DNA from: Falsiroseomonas bella
GTDB lineage: Bacteria; Pseudomonadota; Alphaproteobacteria; Acetobacterales; Acetobacteraceae
Assembly (NCBI RefSeq): GCF_003173615.1
Contig: NZ_QGNA01000004.1
Coordinates: 744,001-808,000, forward strand
Direction: 5' to 3'
DNA: 64,000 nucleotides
Shown: positions 37,609 through 47,415 of the stretch, piece by piece
Layout: each line of letters begins with the position of its first letter
How positions within the stretch are numbered: position 1 is the first letter of the stretch
Made by a program: the position numbers and the translations under genes
Notes under the pieces: model-generated
What the model was told of the DNA's origin: nothing
The model's input: the letters and a program-made list of their open reading frames with translations, nothing else
The model's database searches: none

Positions 37609-38712
37609 ATGCACAGCGTGGCGTTGACCGGCGACGTGATGCTCGGGCGCGGCATCGACCAGATCCTGCCGCATCCGGGCGACCCGGCGATCCATGAGTG
37701 CCACGCGCGCTCCGCGCTGACCTATCTCGCTTTGGCGGAGCGGCGGAACGGCCCGATCCGGCGCCCCGCCGGGTTCGCCTATGTCTGGGGCGACGCGCTG
37801 CCGGCCCTCCGCAGCGCCGCGATCCGCATCGTGAACCTCGAGACCAGCGTGACCACCAGCGACAGCCCCGAGGCGAAGGGCATCCACTACCGCATGCACC
37901 CCGACAACATCGGCTGCCTGCGGGCGGCCGGAATCGAGTGCTGCGTCCTGGCCAACAACCATGTGCTGGACTGGGGCCGCGGGGGGCTGCTGCAGACGCT
38001 GGGCACGCTGGCGCAGGCCGGCATCGCCACCGCCGGCGCCGGCCGGAACGCCGCGCAGGCGGAACAGCCGGCGGTGATGCCGCTCAGTGCTGGCGGGCGC
38101 CTCCTCGTCCTGGCCGCCGGGACGACGAGCAGTGGCATCCCCGCGGGCTGGGCCGCGACGGCGACGCAGCCGGGCGTGCATCTGCTGCAGGAGCCGCTCT
38201 CCGCCGCCGTCCCGCGCCTGGCGACGCTGCTGCGCGCGGCGAAGCGGTCCGGCGACATCGCGGTCGCCTCGATCCACTGGGGGCCGAATTGGGGCTACGA
38301 CATTCCGCGCGAACTCCGTGACGCCGCGCATGCGCTGATCGACGAAGCCGGGTTCGACGTCGTGCATGGCCATTCCTCGCATCACCCGCTCGGGATCGAG
38401 GTGCACCGCAATCGGCTGATCCTCTACGGCGCCGGCGATTTCATCAACGACTACGAGGGGATCGAGGGCTACGAGGAATTCCGCGGCGATCTCACGCTGC
38501 TCTACCTGCCCCGGCTCTCCGCCGCGACGGGCGAGCTGCTCGGGCTGACGCTGGTGCCGTTCCGCATCGGCCGGTTCCGGCTGAACCGCGCCTCCGCCGC
38601 GGATGCGGGATGGCTGCGCGACACGCTCGACCGCGAGAGCCTCCGCTTCGGGACGCGGATCGGCATGGCCGCCGACGGCACGCTCGACGCCGCCTGGCGC
38701 GGCGCCGCGTGA
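37609..38712 (+). CDS. CapA family protein (poly-gamma-glutamate-synthesis-type metallophosphoesterase fold)
   Basis: A 367-residue protein; GGGAGGAA precedes ATG 37609, and an in-frame ATG at 37573 is less well supported. CapA/PgsA features are an opening VALTGDVMLGRG, IVNLETSVT, CVLANNHVLDWG near residue 118, then VASIHWGPNWGYD and VVHGHSSHHPLG. These are metallophosphatase-like motifs with conserved His and Asp. No signal peptide or membrane anchor is visible, unlike capsule-associated CapA, and no other capsule genes are nearby. The function is probably a phosphoesterase-like activity of unknown substrate. Confidence 0.88.
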   Translation: MHSVALTGDVMLGRGIDQILPHPGDPAIHECHARSALTYLALAERRNGPIRRPAGFAYVWGDALPALRSAAIRIVNLETSVTTSDSPEAKGIHYRMHPDNIGCLRAAGIECCVLANNHVLDWGRGGLLQTLGTLAQAGIATAGAGRNAAQAEQPAVMPLSAGGRLLVLAAGTTSSGIPAGWAATATQPGVHLLQEPLSAAVPRLATLLRAAKRSGDIAVASIHWGPNWGYDIPRELRDAAHALIDEAGFDVVHGHSSHHPLGIEVHRNRLILYGAGDFINDYEGIEGYEEFRGDLTLLYLPRLSAATGELLGLTLVPFRIGRFRLNRASAADAGWLRDTLDRESLRFGTRIGMAADGTLDAAWRGAA

Positions 38713-38750
38713 CGCGCCGTCTTCCCTCTCGTCGACGCTCTACGCGGCGT

Positions 38751-39014
38751 TCAGTCCCTCTCGGGTTTGAGCTCTGCCGCCTCCAGGATCGCCATCACCG
38801 CGGTGACCGTTGCCTCCGCGCCGCGCCGCGCCGCCCGGCCGACGGCGTCATCCTCCTGCAGGCGCGTGAAGGCCTCCAGCACGTCCGCCGCACTCGCCCC
38901 GGTTCGCTGGATGTCGATGAGCAGCACCTCGTCCAAAGGACCCAGGATGCCGATGATCTCGTCGCGGCTGGCAGGCCCGGCTCCGGCGTTGCCCTCGCGC
39001 CGTTGTTCGTCCAT
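38751..39014 (-). CDS. Small hypothetical protein
   Basis: An 87-residue acidic, mostly helical protein (LDEVLLIDIQRTGASAADVL, EAFTRLQEDDAV). No known family is recognised. It sits 23 bp after the hibernation-factor/cold-shock gene on the same strand, so it is probably in the same FNR-box transcript. It is convergent with CapA. Confidence 0.65.
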   Translation of the reverse strand: MDEQRREGNAGAGPASRDEIIGILGPLDEVLLIDIQRTGASAADVLEAFTRLQEDDAVGRAARRGAEATVTAVMAILEAAELKPERD

Positions 39015-39037
39015 CGCGCTTCTCCCTCGCTGTCGCT

Positions 39038-39598
39038 TCAGGGGTTCCGGCCGGCCGGATGCACGACGCTGGCCTGCGGGCCCTTCTCGCCCTCGGTGAC
39101 GGACAGGCGGACCGGGTCGCCGACATGCAGGCGGTCGAAAGCGTGGCCGGCGACGCTGTTGCGGTGGAAATAGACCTCCTGCCCATCCGCGGTCTCGATG
39201 AAGCCGAAATCCTCGCCGGCGACGAAGCGGGCCACGCGACCATGCGCCAGCACCGGCGGGTTCGGGCTCGTCCGGTGGTCCTGCCGGCGCACATGGTCTT
39301 CCAGCTGCCGCACCACCGCATCGAAGGCGTCGCGCACCGCCACATAGGGATCCTCATGGGCGTGGTCATGCGGGCTCTCGCGGGTGACGACGATGTCGCC
39401 GCGCGGCACGAAGACCTCCAAGCGGGCACGGAAGAGCCGCCCCTGGCGCTGGTGGCGGTGGGGCGCCTCGACCGTGACGTGGCAGCGCAGGATGTCGCGC
39501 TCGAAGCGATCGAGGCGCGCCGCCTTCTCGCGGATGCGGTCCTCCAGCGCCGGCGATGCCTCGATGCCCTTGAAGGTGATCTGCAGCGGAACGGCCAT
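39038..39598 (-). CDS. Ribosome hibernation promoting factor (S30AE) fused to cold-shock domain
   Basis: A 186-residue fusion; GGGAG lies before the ATG. Residues about 1-105 are an S30AE/HPF/RaiA domain (ITFKGIEASPALEDRIREKA, DPYVAVRDAFDAVVRQLED) that binds the 30S decoding region and silences ribosomes. Residues about 118-183 are a cold-shock domain with RNP motifs (DFGFIE at 130-135, VYFH at 142-145) that binds single-stranded RNA. It lacks the C-terminal dimerisation domain of long HPF. An FNR-type box lies 91 bp upstream, consistent with ribosome parking on oxygen limitation. Confidence 0.9.
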   Translation of the reverse strand: MAVPLQITFKGIEASPALEDRIREKAARLDRFERDILRCHVTVEAPHRHQRQGRLFRARLEVFVPRGDIVVTRESPHDHAHEDPYVAVRDAFDAVVRQLEDHVRRQDHRTSPNPPVLAHGRVARFVAGEDFGFIETADGQEVYFHRNSVAGHAFDRLHVGDPVRLSVTEGEKGPQASVVHPAGRNP

Positions 39599-39688
39599 GT
39601 CTCGCTCCCTATGCCGCCGGCGCTGCGCCGCGCGACGCCCGGCGTGCCCGACACCGAGGAAAGCCTAGTCGCCCGGGCGCGGATTGCC

Positions 39689-39702
39689 TTGACCGACGTC
39701 AA
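39689..39702 (-). promoter_or_regulatory. FNR/CRP-family box upstream of HPF-CSD gene
   Basis: TTGACCGACGTCAA has inverted TTGAC/GTCAA half-sites with a 4-bp spacer. TAGGCT (39667-39662) starts 28.5 bp from the box centre on the minus strand, a plausible -10. The box lies between the FtsH stop and the HPF-CSD start, so that gene has its own promoter and is not just read through from FtsH. Confidence 0.62.
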
Positions 39703-39744
39703 GCCGGACGGCCGCTATCGTCGACAACCGGGCGCCCATGCACT

Positions 39745-41628
39745 TCAACGACGCGTGATCCCAGGCGGCGCGGTGTCGCCGCGCAGGGCGGGAAGATCCT
39801 CGGCCGTCACCGTCTCGCGCAGCAGAAGCTGGCCCACGCCTTCCTCCAGTTCCGCGCGCCGTGCGGCAACGATCGCCTCGGCACGGCGGGCCGCCTCATC
39901 CACCACGTCGCGCACCGCAAGGTCGATCTCGCGCGTGGTCTCCTCGCTGACCTCGGCGCGCATCGGCGGCAGCGCGACCTCGCCGAGGAAGGCGTGGCGC
40001 GGCGGCGCATAGGCGCGGCTGCCCAGCGCACCGCCCGCCATGCCGTGGCGCGTCACCATCTCCTGCGCGACCTCCGTCGCGCGCTGCAGGTCGTCCGCGG
40101 CGCCGGTGGAAACGTCGCCATCGAACACCAGCGCCTCCGCCGCACGCCCGCCCATCAGCACGGTGATCCGGTTCTCCAGGTCGCTGCGGGCCAGCAGGAA
40201 GCGGTCCCCGGTCGGCCGCTGCATGGTGTAGCCGAGCGCGCCGACGCCGCGCGGGATGATGGAGACCTTCAGCACCGGGTCCACGCCCGGCAGCGCGGCG
40301 GCCACCAGCGCGTGGCCCATCTCGTGCACCGCCACGCGGTGCCGCTCGGCCGGGCTCAGCACGCGGCTGCGCTGCTCGATCCCGGTGAGCACGCGCTCGA
40401 CGGCCGCCAGCAGGTCCTGCTGCGCCACCGCCTCCGCCCCTCGGCGCGTGGCGGCCAGCGCGGCCTCGTTGAGCATGTTGGCGAGATCGGCGCCGGTCGC
40501 GCCGGGGGTGACGCTCGCGACCATGTCGAGATCGGCCCCCGGTACCAGGCGGATGCGCCGCGCATGCACCTCGAGGATCTGCAGGCGCCCCCGCCGGTCC
40601 GGGCGGTCCACCAGCATCTGGCGGTCGAAGCGGCCGGCCCGCAGCAGGGCGGGGTCCAGGATCTCCGGCCGGTTCGTCGCCGCCAGCAGGATCACGCCGG
40701 CGCTCGGGTCGAAGCCGTCGAGCTCGGCGAGAAGCTGGTTCAGGGTCTGCTCCTTCTCGTCGTAGCCGCCGCCCATCAGGCCGCCAGCGGCGCGGCTGCG
40801 CCCAAGCGCGTCCAGCTCGTCGATGAAGATGATGCAGGGCGCGGCCTTCCGGGCTTCCGCAAACAGGTCGCGCACCCGCGCGGCGCCGACGCCCACGAAC
40901 ATCTCCACGAATTCCGAGCCGGAGATGGAGAAGAAGGGCACGCTCGCCTCACCGGCGACGGCGCGCGCCAGCAGCGTCTTGCCCGTGCCCGGTGGGCCGA
41001 CCAGCAGCACGCCTTTCGGTGCGCGGCCGCCGAGCCTGCCATATCCCTTCGGATCCTTTAGGAACGAGACGATCTCCTGCAGCTCGGCCTTCGCCTCGTC
41101 CACGCCGGCCACGTCGGCGAAGGTGACCTTCGTGTCGGATTCCACATAGGCCCTGGCGCGCGAGCGCCCGACGGACATGAGGCCGCCGAGGCCGTGCCGG
41201 TCGACGATGGACCGGCTCATGAGCATCCAGAAGACGTAGAGCAGCAGGAACGGCCAGACCCAGGAGAGCAGGGCGGCCAGTGGCCCCGCCGGCGGCTCCC
41301 CGCGGACGACCGTGACGCCGCGGCTGCGCAGCTGGTCGGCTAGCGCGGGGTCCACGCGCACCGTCGCCACTGCCCGCCTGCCGTCTGGCAGCGGCTCGGT
41401 AAGCCTCGCGCGCAACAGGTCATTCGCTACGGTGACCTCCGCGACCCTTCCCTCTGCGAGCAGGCGCTCGAACTCCGACCACGGCATCGGCGCGCCTTGC
41501 TGGCTGCCCGCCCAGAAGGCCTGGAGCACCACCGCCGCGACGACCGCGCCGATCAGGTACCACATCGCGGTCGGCGGCTTGCGGGCCTCCCGTGCCGGTT
41601 CGCGGCGGTTGCGCTGCGGCGTGTTCAC
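39745..41628 (-). CDS. ftsH: ATP-dependent zinc metalloprotease FtsH
   Basis: A 627-residue membrane AAA+ protease. Transmembrane helix 1 is at about residues 22-40, the periplasmic domain at 45-115, and helix 2 at about 118-138. Walker A GPPGTGKT is at 211-218, Walker B FIDEL at 268-272, the pore loop FVEMFVGVG near 240, and zinc motif HEMGH at 435-439. It extracts and degrades damaged membrane proteins and short-lived regulators. It ends the groEL-led unit, 27 bp after the acyl-carrier gene, so this is probably an accessory stress paralogue; a housekeeping ftsH is expected elsewhere (inference). Confidence 0.96.
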   Translation of the reverse strand: MNTPQRNRREPAREARKPPTAMWYLIGAVVAAVVLQAFWAGSQQGAPMPWSEFERLLAEGRVAEVTVANDLLRARLTEPLPDGRRAVATVRVDPALADQLRSRGVTVVRGEPPAGPLAALLSWVWPFLLLYVFWMLMSRSIVDRHGLGGLMSVGRSRARAYVESDTKVTFADVAGVDEAKAELQEIVSFLKDPKGYGRLGGRAPKGVLLVGPPGTGKTLLARAVAGEASVPFFSISGSEFVEMFVGVGAARVRDLFAEARKAAPCIIFIDELDALGRSRAAGGLMGGGYDEKEQTLNQLLAELDGFDPSAGVILLAATNRPEILDPALLRAGRFDRQMLVDRPDRRGRLQILEVHARRIRLVPGADLDMVASVTPGATGADLANMLNEAALAATRRGAEAVAQQDLLAAVERVLTGIEQRSRVLSPAERHRVAVHEMGHALVAAALPGVDPVLKVSIIPRGVGALGYTMQRPTGDRFLLARSDLENRITVLMGGRAAEALVFDGDVSTGAADDLQRATEVAQEMVTRHGMAGGALGSRAYAPPRHAFLGEVALPPMRAEVSEETTREIDLAVRDVVDEAARRAEAIVAARRAELEEGVGQLLLRETVTAEDLPALRGDTAPPGITRR

Positions 41629-41655
41629 CTGGGCAGTCCCTTCGCGTGCTCCGCT

Positions 41656-41901
41656 TCAGTGCGCCTCAGCCTGGAAATAGGTCGCCAGGCCGTCCAGCGT
41701 CAGCAGCTTCGGATAGTCCGCCTCCGGGATCGGATGGCCGGTCCGCTCATGCAGCGCGGCGACGAAGTTGAGGATGTCCATCGAATCGAGGTCGAGCGCC
41801 TCGCGCAGGTCGGCATCGCCCGGCACCGTCGAGAGATCGGCTTCCGGCGCGATGCCGCCGAGAATGTCGGCGACCAGTGCCAGTGTCTCGTCCCGCGTCA
41901 C
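41656..41901 (-). CDS. Acyl carrier protein
   Basis: An 81-residue acidic four-helix protein with the phosphopantetheine attachment serine S40 in DLDSMDILNF. The length and motif fit ACPs of the fatty-acid/polyketide type. The ATG overlaps the stop of the E2 gene (ATGA), so it is co-translated with the 2-oxoacid dehydrogenase. No ketosynthase or acyltransferase gene is in the window. It may take acyl groups from the E2 core or serve a ligase such as the acetyl-CoA synthetase upstream. That is inference. Confidence 0.9.
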   Translation of the reverse strand: MTRDETLALVADILGGIAPEADLSTVPGDADLREALDLDSMDILNFVAALHERTGHPIPEADYPKLLTLDGLATYFQAEAH

Positions 41902-43052
41902 GGCTCCTCCGGCTTCTGCAGCAGCGCCTCGATCCGCGCCAGCAGCAGCCCGCCGCGATGGCCGTCCGAGGCGCGGTGGTCGCCAGCAAGCGTCAGCGTC
42001 GCGACGCGGCGCGGCACGACGGCGCCGGCGACCACCCAGGGCCGCTCCACGATGCGGCCGAAGCCGAGGATCGTGACCTGCGGCGGATGGATGATCGGCA
42101 GCACGCTCTCCGCCCCACGGTCGCCGAGGCTGGTCACGGTGATCGTCGCATCGGTCAACTCGGAGCCGCGCAGCCCGCCGCCGCGCGCCCGCGCAACCAG
42201 GTCGCGCATCGCCACCATTAGCGCGTCGAGTGAGAGGCGGTCCGCATCCCGGATCGCCGGCGCGACGAGCCCGCCGCCGCGCAGCGCCACCGCCCAGCCG
42301 ACATGCACGCCCTCGGCGGCGCGAAAGGCGTCATTCTCCCAGAAGCCGTTCAGCTCGGGCGTCTCTGCCACGGCACGGGCAGCCGCGTGCAGCATCATCG
42401 CCGCGGGCAGCAGGCGCTCGGGCGGTGCGCGCCCGGCATTCAGCCGCGCCAGCCGTTCCAGCCCGGGCGTGAGGTCCACGGTCTGGCTGAGATAGTAGTG
42501 CGGGATCTCGCGCTTGGATCGGCCCATCGCCGCAGCGATCGCCTTGCGCATCCCGACCGGGTCGAAGCCGCTACTACGGCGCGGTGGCGCCTGCGGCAGA
42601 TCGGCGAGGCAGATCGCGCCCTCCACGCCGGTGCCGCGCAGCCCTTCGAGCGGCAGGCCGAGCGCGGCGGCGCGGCGGCGCGCGGCGGGCGTCACGCGAT
42701 GCCGCGAGGCAGGTGGCATGGCTATGGGAGGCGGCGGTGGCGGGACCGGCGCGGGCGCGGCGGCCCTGGGCGGCGCGGCCGGTGCGGCCGCGCTGAGCGC
42801 CGGGGGTGGCCCGCCCGCCGCGACATCCAGCCTCGCGAGCAACGCGCCGACCGGCACGCGGCTGCCCGGCGCGACGACGAGGTCGCGCAGCACGCCATCC
42901 TCGAAGATCTCGATCTCGATCGCGCCCTTCTGCGTCTCCACCACCGCGACGATATCGCCGCGATGCACGCGCTCGCCCGGCGCGACCTTCCACTCGACCA
43001 GCGTGCCGGCCTCCATGTCCGCGCCGAGGGACGGCATGCGGAACTCGCTCAC
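41898..43052 (-). CDS. 2-oxoacid dehydrogenase E2 (dihydrolipoamide acyltransferase), set 2
   Basis: A 384-residue protein with a GTG start overlapping the E1 beta stop. The lipoyl domain carries K42 ([14 protein letters not shown]). A proline/alanine-rich linker covers about residues 85-115, and a subunit-binding domain is near 120-155 ([18 protein letters not shown]). The catalytic domain ends in the active-site DHRASDG (H359). The KGA lipoyl motif and overall plan resemble acetoin/pyruvate-type E2 proteins. It is followed with overlap by an acyl carrier gene, an unusual partner. No E3 gene is nearby. Confidence 0.92.
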   Translation of the reverse strand: MSEFRMPSLGADMEAGTLVEWKVAPGERVHRGDIVAVVETQKGAIEIEIFEDGVLRDLVVAPGSRVPVGALLARLDVAAGGPPPALSAAAPAAPPRAAAPAPVPPPPPPIAMPPASRHRVTPAARRRAAALGLPLEGLRGTGVEGAICLADLPQAPPRRSSGFDPVGMRKAIAAAMGRSKREIPHYYLSQTVDLTPGLERLARLNAGRAPPERLLPAAMMLHAAARAVAETPELNGFWENDAFRAAEGVHVGWAVALRGGGLVAPAIRDADRLSLDALMVAMRDLVARARGGGLRGSELTDATITVTSLGDRGAESVLPIIHPPQVTILGFGRIVERPWVVAGAVVPRRVATLTLAGDHRASDGHRGGLLLARIEALLQKPEEP

Positions 43053-44044
43053 GGGGCAGGCCTCGCCAGGCCGCGCGCCGCCTCCGCGATGCTCCCGGGC
43101 TGCGGCAGCGCGGCCTGTTCGAGATGCGCGGCATAGGGGATTGGCACCTCGCGCGAGCAGACGCGGCGGATCGGCGCGTCCAGCTCGAAGAACGCCTCCT
43201 CCATGATGCGCATCGCCACCTCGGCCGAGAGCGAGCCGGAACGCCAGCCCTCGTCCACGATCACCACGCGGCGGGTGCGCGCCACACTCTGCATGATCGT
43301 CGCGGTGTCCAGCGGGCGGAGCACGCGCAGGTCGATCACCTCCGACTCGATGCCCTCGCGCGCGAGCGCCTCGGCGGCGTCCAGCGTCTTGAACAGGCTG
43401 CCGCCATAGGTGACCAGCGTGACGTCGTGGCCCGGCCGCCGGATGCGCGCGCTTGCGATATCCACGCCCTGCACGGCGGGATCGAGCTCGCCTTCCATGT
43501 TGTAGAGCATGATGTGCTCGAAGATCAGCACCGGGTTGGGATCGGCCAACGCCGCGGCCAGCATGTGGCGCGCATCCTCGATGGTGGCCGGCGCCAGGAT
43601 GCGCAGGCCCGGGATGTGCGCGAACCATCCCTCCAGGCTGTGCGAGTGCTGCGCGGCGAGCTGGCGCCCTGCGCCGGTCGCCATGCGGATCACCAGCGGC
43701 ACGGCGAACTGCCCGCCCGACATGTGCGGGATGGTTGCGGCGTTGTTGAGAATCTGGTCCAGCGCGAGCAGGCTGAAGTTGCAGGTCATCACCTCGACGA
43801 TCGGGCGCAGCCCCGCGATCGCCGCGCCGATGCCGGCGCCCACGAAGGCGCTTTCCGACAGCGGCGTGTCGCGGATGCGCGCCTCGCCGAGCTCCTCCAG
43901 CAATCCCTTGGTTACCGCGTAGCAGCCGCCATAGCGGCCGACATCCTCGCCCATCAGGAAGACGCGCGGATCGGCCAGGATCGCCGCGCGGATCGCCTCG
44001 CGGCAGGCCTCGCGATAGGTGATGCGGGCGGGCGCGGTGCTCAT
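43049..44044 (-). CDS. 2-oxoacid dehydrogenase E1 beta subunit, set 2
   Basis: A 331-residue protein whose ATG overlaps the E1 alpha stop. Family motifs include [50 protein letters not shown] and the C-terminal [14 protein letters not shown]. This is the PdhB/AcoB type. Together with the preceding alpha subunit it forms a TPP-dependent dehydrogenase/decarboxylase. The wording of the motifs is closer to acetoin and alternative pyruvate dehydrogenases than to set 1, so the substrate could be pyruvate or acetoin. Confidence 0.92.
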   Translation of the reverse strand: MSTAPARITYREACREAIRAAILADPRVFLMGEDVGRYGGCYAVTKGLLEELGEARIRDTPLSESAFVGAGIGAAIAGLRPIVEVMTCNFSLLALDQILNNAATIPHMSGGQFAVPLVIRMATGAGRQLAAQHSHSLEGWFAHIPGLRILAPATIEDARHMLAAALADPNPVLIFEHIMLYNMEGELDPAVQGVDIASARIRRPGHDVTLVTYGGSLFKTLDAAEALAREGIESEVIDLRVLRPLDTATIMQSVARTRRVVIVDEGWRSGSLSAEVAMRIMEEAFFELDAPIRRVCSREVPIPYAAHLEQAALPQPGSIAEAARGLARPAP

Positions 44045-45027
44045 TGCGGCACCTCGTCCATCGTCACGAAGCGTTCGAGTTCCTCCACCGGCTCCAGCGT
44101 GCCAGCCTCGGCGAAGGCGACGGCCTCGGCGACCTCCTGCTCCACCTCCGCCTCCAGTCTCTCCATGTCGCCGGCATGCAGGTGGCCGGCGCGTTCCATC
44201 CAGTCGCGCAGGCGCGGGATGGGGTCCTTGGCGCGCCAGGCCTCGATCTCCTCCTTCGTGCGGTAAAGCTGCGCATCGAACATCGAATGCGCGCGGAAAC
44301 GGTAGGTGCGGCATTCCAGGAAATGGGGCGTCCCGTCCGCGCGGATGCGCTCGACCGCGCGGCGCGCGGCGACCTCGACGGCCACGGGGTCCATGCCGTC
44401 CACCGCCTCGCCGCCCATTCGGTAGCCCGCCGCCTTGTGCCAGATGGAGGTCTCCGCCTCGGCGATGCCGAGCGGCGTGCCCATCGAATAGAGGTTGTTC
44501 TCGCAGACGAAGAGCACCGGCAGGCGCCAGAGCGCGGCGAGGTTCATGCTCTCGTGGAACTCGCCCTCATCGGCGGCACCTTCGCCGAAGAAGCAGGCGG
44601 TCACTGCCTGGCGCCCCTGCATCCGGTCGGCCAGCGCGAAGCCGAGCGCGAGCGGCAGCCCGGCGCCGACGATCGCGTTGCCGCCGCAGAACCGGCGCCC
44701 GTGGTCGAAGATGTGCATCGAGCCTCCGCGGCCGCGGCAGACGCCTTCCTGCATTCCGAACATCTCCGCCATGAGTGGGCCCATCGGGATGCCGCGGGCG
44801 AGCGCCTGGCCGTGCTCGCGATAGGTGCCGACGACCGCGTCCTCGGGCCCGAGCGCCTGCATGACGCCGACCGCGACCGCTTCCTGCCCGTCGTAGAGAT
44901 GCAGGAAGCCGCGGATCTTCTGCGCCTGGTAGAGTTCCGCGCACTTCCCCTCGAAACGGCGGATGCGCAGCATCTCGCGCAGCAGGCGCAGGCCATGCGC
45001 GCGGTCGAGATGGACCTTCGTGCTCAT
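44041..45027 (-). CDS. 2-oxoacid dehydrogenase E1 alpha subunit, set 2
   Basis: A 328-residue TPP enzyme subunit. The TPP site runs from [19 protein letters not shown] to the ENN of [25 protein letters not shown] and [20 protein letters not shown] are strongly conserved in pyruvate and acetoin E1 alpha. The ATG overlaps the acetyl-CoA synthetase stop and its stop overlaps the E1 beta start. The adjoining acetyl-CoA synthetase suggests both routes make acetyl-CoA in the same stress unit. Confidence 0.93.
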   Translation of the reverse strand: MSTKVHLDRAHGLRLLREMLRIRRFEGKCAELYQAQKIRGFLHLYDGQEAVAVGVMQALGPEDAVVGTYREHGQALARGIPMGPLMAEMFGMQEGVCRGRGGSMHIFDHGRRFCGGNAIVGAGLPLALGFALADRMQGRQAVTACFFGEGAADEGEFHESMNLAALWRLPVLFVCENNLYSMGTPLGIAEAETSIWHKAAGYRMGGEAVDGMDPVAVEVAARRAVERIRADGTPHFLECRTYRFRAHSMFDAQLYRTKEEIEAWRAKDPIPRLRDWMERAGHLHAGDMERLEAEVEQEVAEAVAFAEAGTLEPVEELERFVTMDEVPQ

Positions 45028-46835
45028 CGCTCGTCGCTCTCCAGGGTGGAGATGTCGCCTTCGGGCAGGCCGAGTTCGCGCGCCTTCAGCAGCCGGCGCA
45101 TGATCTTGCCGCTGCGCGTCTTCGGCAGGTTGGCGCGGAAGTCGATCTCCTTCGGCGCGACCGCGGAACCGAGGCGCTTGCGTGCATGGCCGAGCAGCTC
45201 GCGCCGCATCGCCTCGTTCGCCTCATGGCCCGGCTTGAGCGCGACAAAGGCCTTGACGATCTCGCCCGCCATCGGGTCGGGCTTACCGATCACGCCGGCC
45301 TCGGCCACCGCGGGGTGTTCCATCAGCGCGCTCTCGACCTCAAAGGGGCCGATCAGGTGGCCGGAGGATTTGATGACGTCATCGGCGCGCCCGACGAACC
45401 AGAAGTAGCCATCCTCGTCCCGCATCGCGAGGTCGCCGGTCATGTACCAATTGCCGACGAAGCATTTGCGGTAGCGCGCCTCCTCGTTGAGGTAGCCGCG
45501 CATCATCGAGGGCCAGCCCGCCTTCAACGCCAGCTCGCCCTCCTGCATCGGCGCGGTCACCTCGCTGACGCCGCCGTCCTCATCGCGCTTCAGGATGGCG
45601 GCGGTCACGCCGGGCAGCGGCCTGCCCATCGATCCGGGCTTCACATCCATCGCCGCGTAGTTCGCGATCATGATGCCGCCTGTCTCGGTCTGCCACCAAT
45701 TGTCGTGGAAGGGCATGCCGAAGGCCTCGACGCCCCACAGCACTGCCTCGGGGTTCAGCGGCTCGCCGACGCTTGCCATGAAGCGCAGCGCCGAGAGGTC
45801 ACGGCCGGCCAGCGCGGCCGTGCCGAGCTTCATCATCATCCGGATCGCGGTCGGCGCTGTGTACCAGACGCTGACCCGCTCGCGTTCCAGCACGTCGTAC
45901 CAGCTCTGGGCGTCGAACTCCGCCTCGACCACCAGGTTGGTCACGCCGTTGGCGAGCGGGGCGATGATGCCGTAGCTGGTGCCGGTGACCCAGCCAGGAT
46001 CGGCGGTGCACCAGAAGACATCGTCGGGATGCAGATCGAGCGCGTAGCGGCCGGTCATCGCATGCATCACCACCGCCTCGTGGACATGCACCGCGCCCTT
46101 CGGCCGCCCGGTGGTGCCGCTGGTGAAATGCAGCAGCGCCAGGTCCTCGGGGTCGGTGGGCGGGATGACGAAGTCCGTGCCCGCCGCCGCCATCATCGCC
46201 GTCCAGTCGCGCGTCCCAGGCACCGCGGTCGCGGCGCCGCCCTCGCCGATAAGGACCACATGCCGCAGCTGCGGCAGGCGCGGGCGCAGAGCCTCCACCT
46301 TGCGGCGATAAAGCGCCTCCGTAGTGACCAGCACCTCGGCCTCGCCGATCTCAAGCCGCATGGCGATCGGCTCCGGGCCGAAGGCGGAGAACAGCGGGCA
46401 GACCACGCAGCGCGCCTTCAGCGCGCCGAGCACGGCGAGGTAGAGCTCCGGGATGCGTCCGGCCATCACGAAGACCCGCGCGCCGGGCCGGAGGCCGAGC
46501 GATTGCAGCGCATCGGCGACGCGGTTCGACTCCGCGCGCAGGTCGCGCCAAGTGAAGTCGCGCTCGCGCCCGCGGCCGATCCAGCGCAGCGCCGTGCGGT
46601 CGGCGCGCGGGCCGGCGGCATGGCGATCCACGGCCTCATGCGCGATGTTGAGGCCGGCGCCGTTGGGCAGGCCGTCGAGCAGCGCGCGCGCCTTGTCCCA
46701 GCCGAAATCGCGGTAGGTCGCCGCGTAATCCGCGAGATTCGGCCGCATCCGCGCAGCCGCGGCCGCCTTCACGATGCGGGCATGACCGCCGAGCGGCGCT
46801 GCGGCACCGGGGGACGACGCTGCGGGTGGTTTCAT
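45024..46835 (-). CDS. acs: Acetate--CoA ligase (AMP-forming)
   Basis: A 603-residue adenylate-forming enzyme. The AMP-binding P-loop [11 protein letters not shown] is at residues 237-247. The NWWQTETGG motif, a [20 protein letters not shown] hinge and C-terminal [10 protein letters not shown] with its catalytic lysine (about 577) are all present. It activates acetate (possibly propionate) to acetyl-AMP and then acetyl-CoA. Shorter than the 650-residue housekeeping Acs, it resembles stress- or heterotroph-type AcsA. It sits between a flavin reductase and the E1 alpha gene. Confidence 0.92.
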   Translation of the reverse strand: MKPPAASSPGAAAPLGGHARIVKAAAAARMRPNLADYAATYRDFGWDKARALLDGLPNGAGLNIAHEAVDRHAAGPRADRTALRWIGRGRERDFTWRDLRAESNRVADALQSLGLRPGARVFVMAGRIPELYLAVLGALKARCVVCPLFSAFGPEPIAMRLEIGEAEVLVTTEALYRRKVEALRPRLPQLRHVVLIGEGGAATAVPGTRDWTAMMAAAGTDFVIPPTDPEDLALLHFTSGTTGRPKGAVHVHEAVVMHAMTGRYALDLHPDDVFWCTADPGWVTGTSYGIIAPLANGVTNLVVEAEFDAQSWYDVLERERVSVWYTAPTAIRMMMKLGTAALAGRDLSALRFMASVGEPLNPEAVLWGVEAFGMPFHDNWWQTETGGIMIANYAAMDVKPGSMGRPLPGVTAAILKRDEDGGVSEVTAPMQEGELALKAGWPSMMRGYLNEEARYRKCFVGNWYMTGDLAMRDEDGYFWFVGRADDVIKSSGHLIGPFEVESALMEHPAVAEAGVIGKPDPMAGEIVKAFVALKPGHEANEAMRRELLGHARKRLGSAVAPKEIDFRANLPKTRSGKIMRRLLKARELGLPEGDISTLESDER

Positions 46836-46874
46836 AGCGCCTGCTCCCTCCCTTCGATCGCCGGCGCGCCGCGG

Positions 46875-47408
46875 TCAGCGTGCGCGCGAGGCCAGTCGGA
46901 TGCGCTCGGCGGCGATCGCGAAGCGTCCGTAGCCCTCGTGATGCAGCGTCCGCGGTGCCCGCACGCCCGGCTCGCGCCAGGCCTGCACCACCTCGAGGAC
47001 GAACATGTTGTAGCGGTCCACCCAGCGCGTGTCGGCGACGCGGCATTCCAGGTTGGCGAAGCACTCCGCCACCAGCGGTGCCGAGACATGCCTCGCCGGG
47101 CGCGGCGTGAGGCCGAAGGCCCCGAACTTGTCCTTGCCGCGGCCGGAGCAGTTGCCGATGCCGACGACCTGCCGGCCGAGATGCGCCTCCGGGATCGCGA
47201 GCACGCAGTCGCGCGCGCGGCGCAGGTTCTCGAAGCTGAGATGGCCGCCGCCGATGATGCAGCCGACCAGGGGCGGCTCGAACTCCATCATCATGTGCCA
47301 GGACATCGCCATCACATCGTGCTGGCCACGATGCGAGGTCGTCAGCAGCACGACCGGGCCCGGTTCGAGAAGCTGGTAGACACGGGAGAGGGGGAAGCTG
47401 CGCGGCAT
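46875..47408 (-). CDS. Flavin reductase-like FMN-binding protein
   Basis: A 177-residue protein from ATG 47408 (longer starts add a proline-rich stretch). The split-barrel flavin-reductase fold is indicated by VVLLTTSHRGQHDVMAMSWH, PPLVGCIIGG and NLRRARDCVLAIPEAHLG. Family members bind FMN and reduce free flavin or act as flavoprotein sensors or oxidoreductases. It lies 7 bp after the cyclic-DPG-synthetase-like gene and 39 bp before acs. Its role in this operon is unknown; redox sensing or supplying reduced flavin are possibilities. Confidence 0.85.
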   Translation of the reverse strand: MPRSFPLSRVYQLLEPGPVVLLTTSHRGQHDVMAMSWHMMMEFEPPLVGCIIGGGHLSFENLRRARDCVLAIPEAHLGRQVVGIGNCSGRGKDKFGAFGLTPRPARHVSAPLVAECFANLECRVADTRWVDRYNMFVLEVVQAWREPGVRAPRTLHHEGYGRFAIAAERIRLASRAR

Positions 47409-47415
47409 GGCGGCG

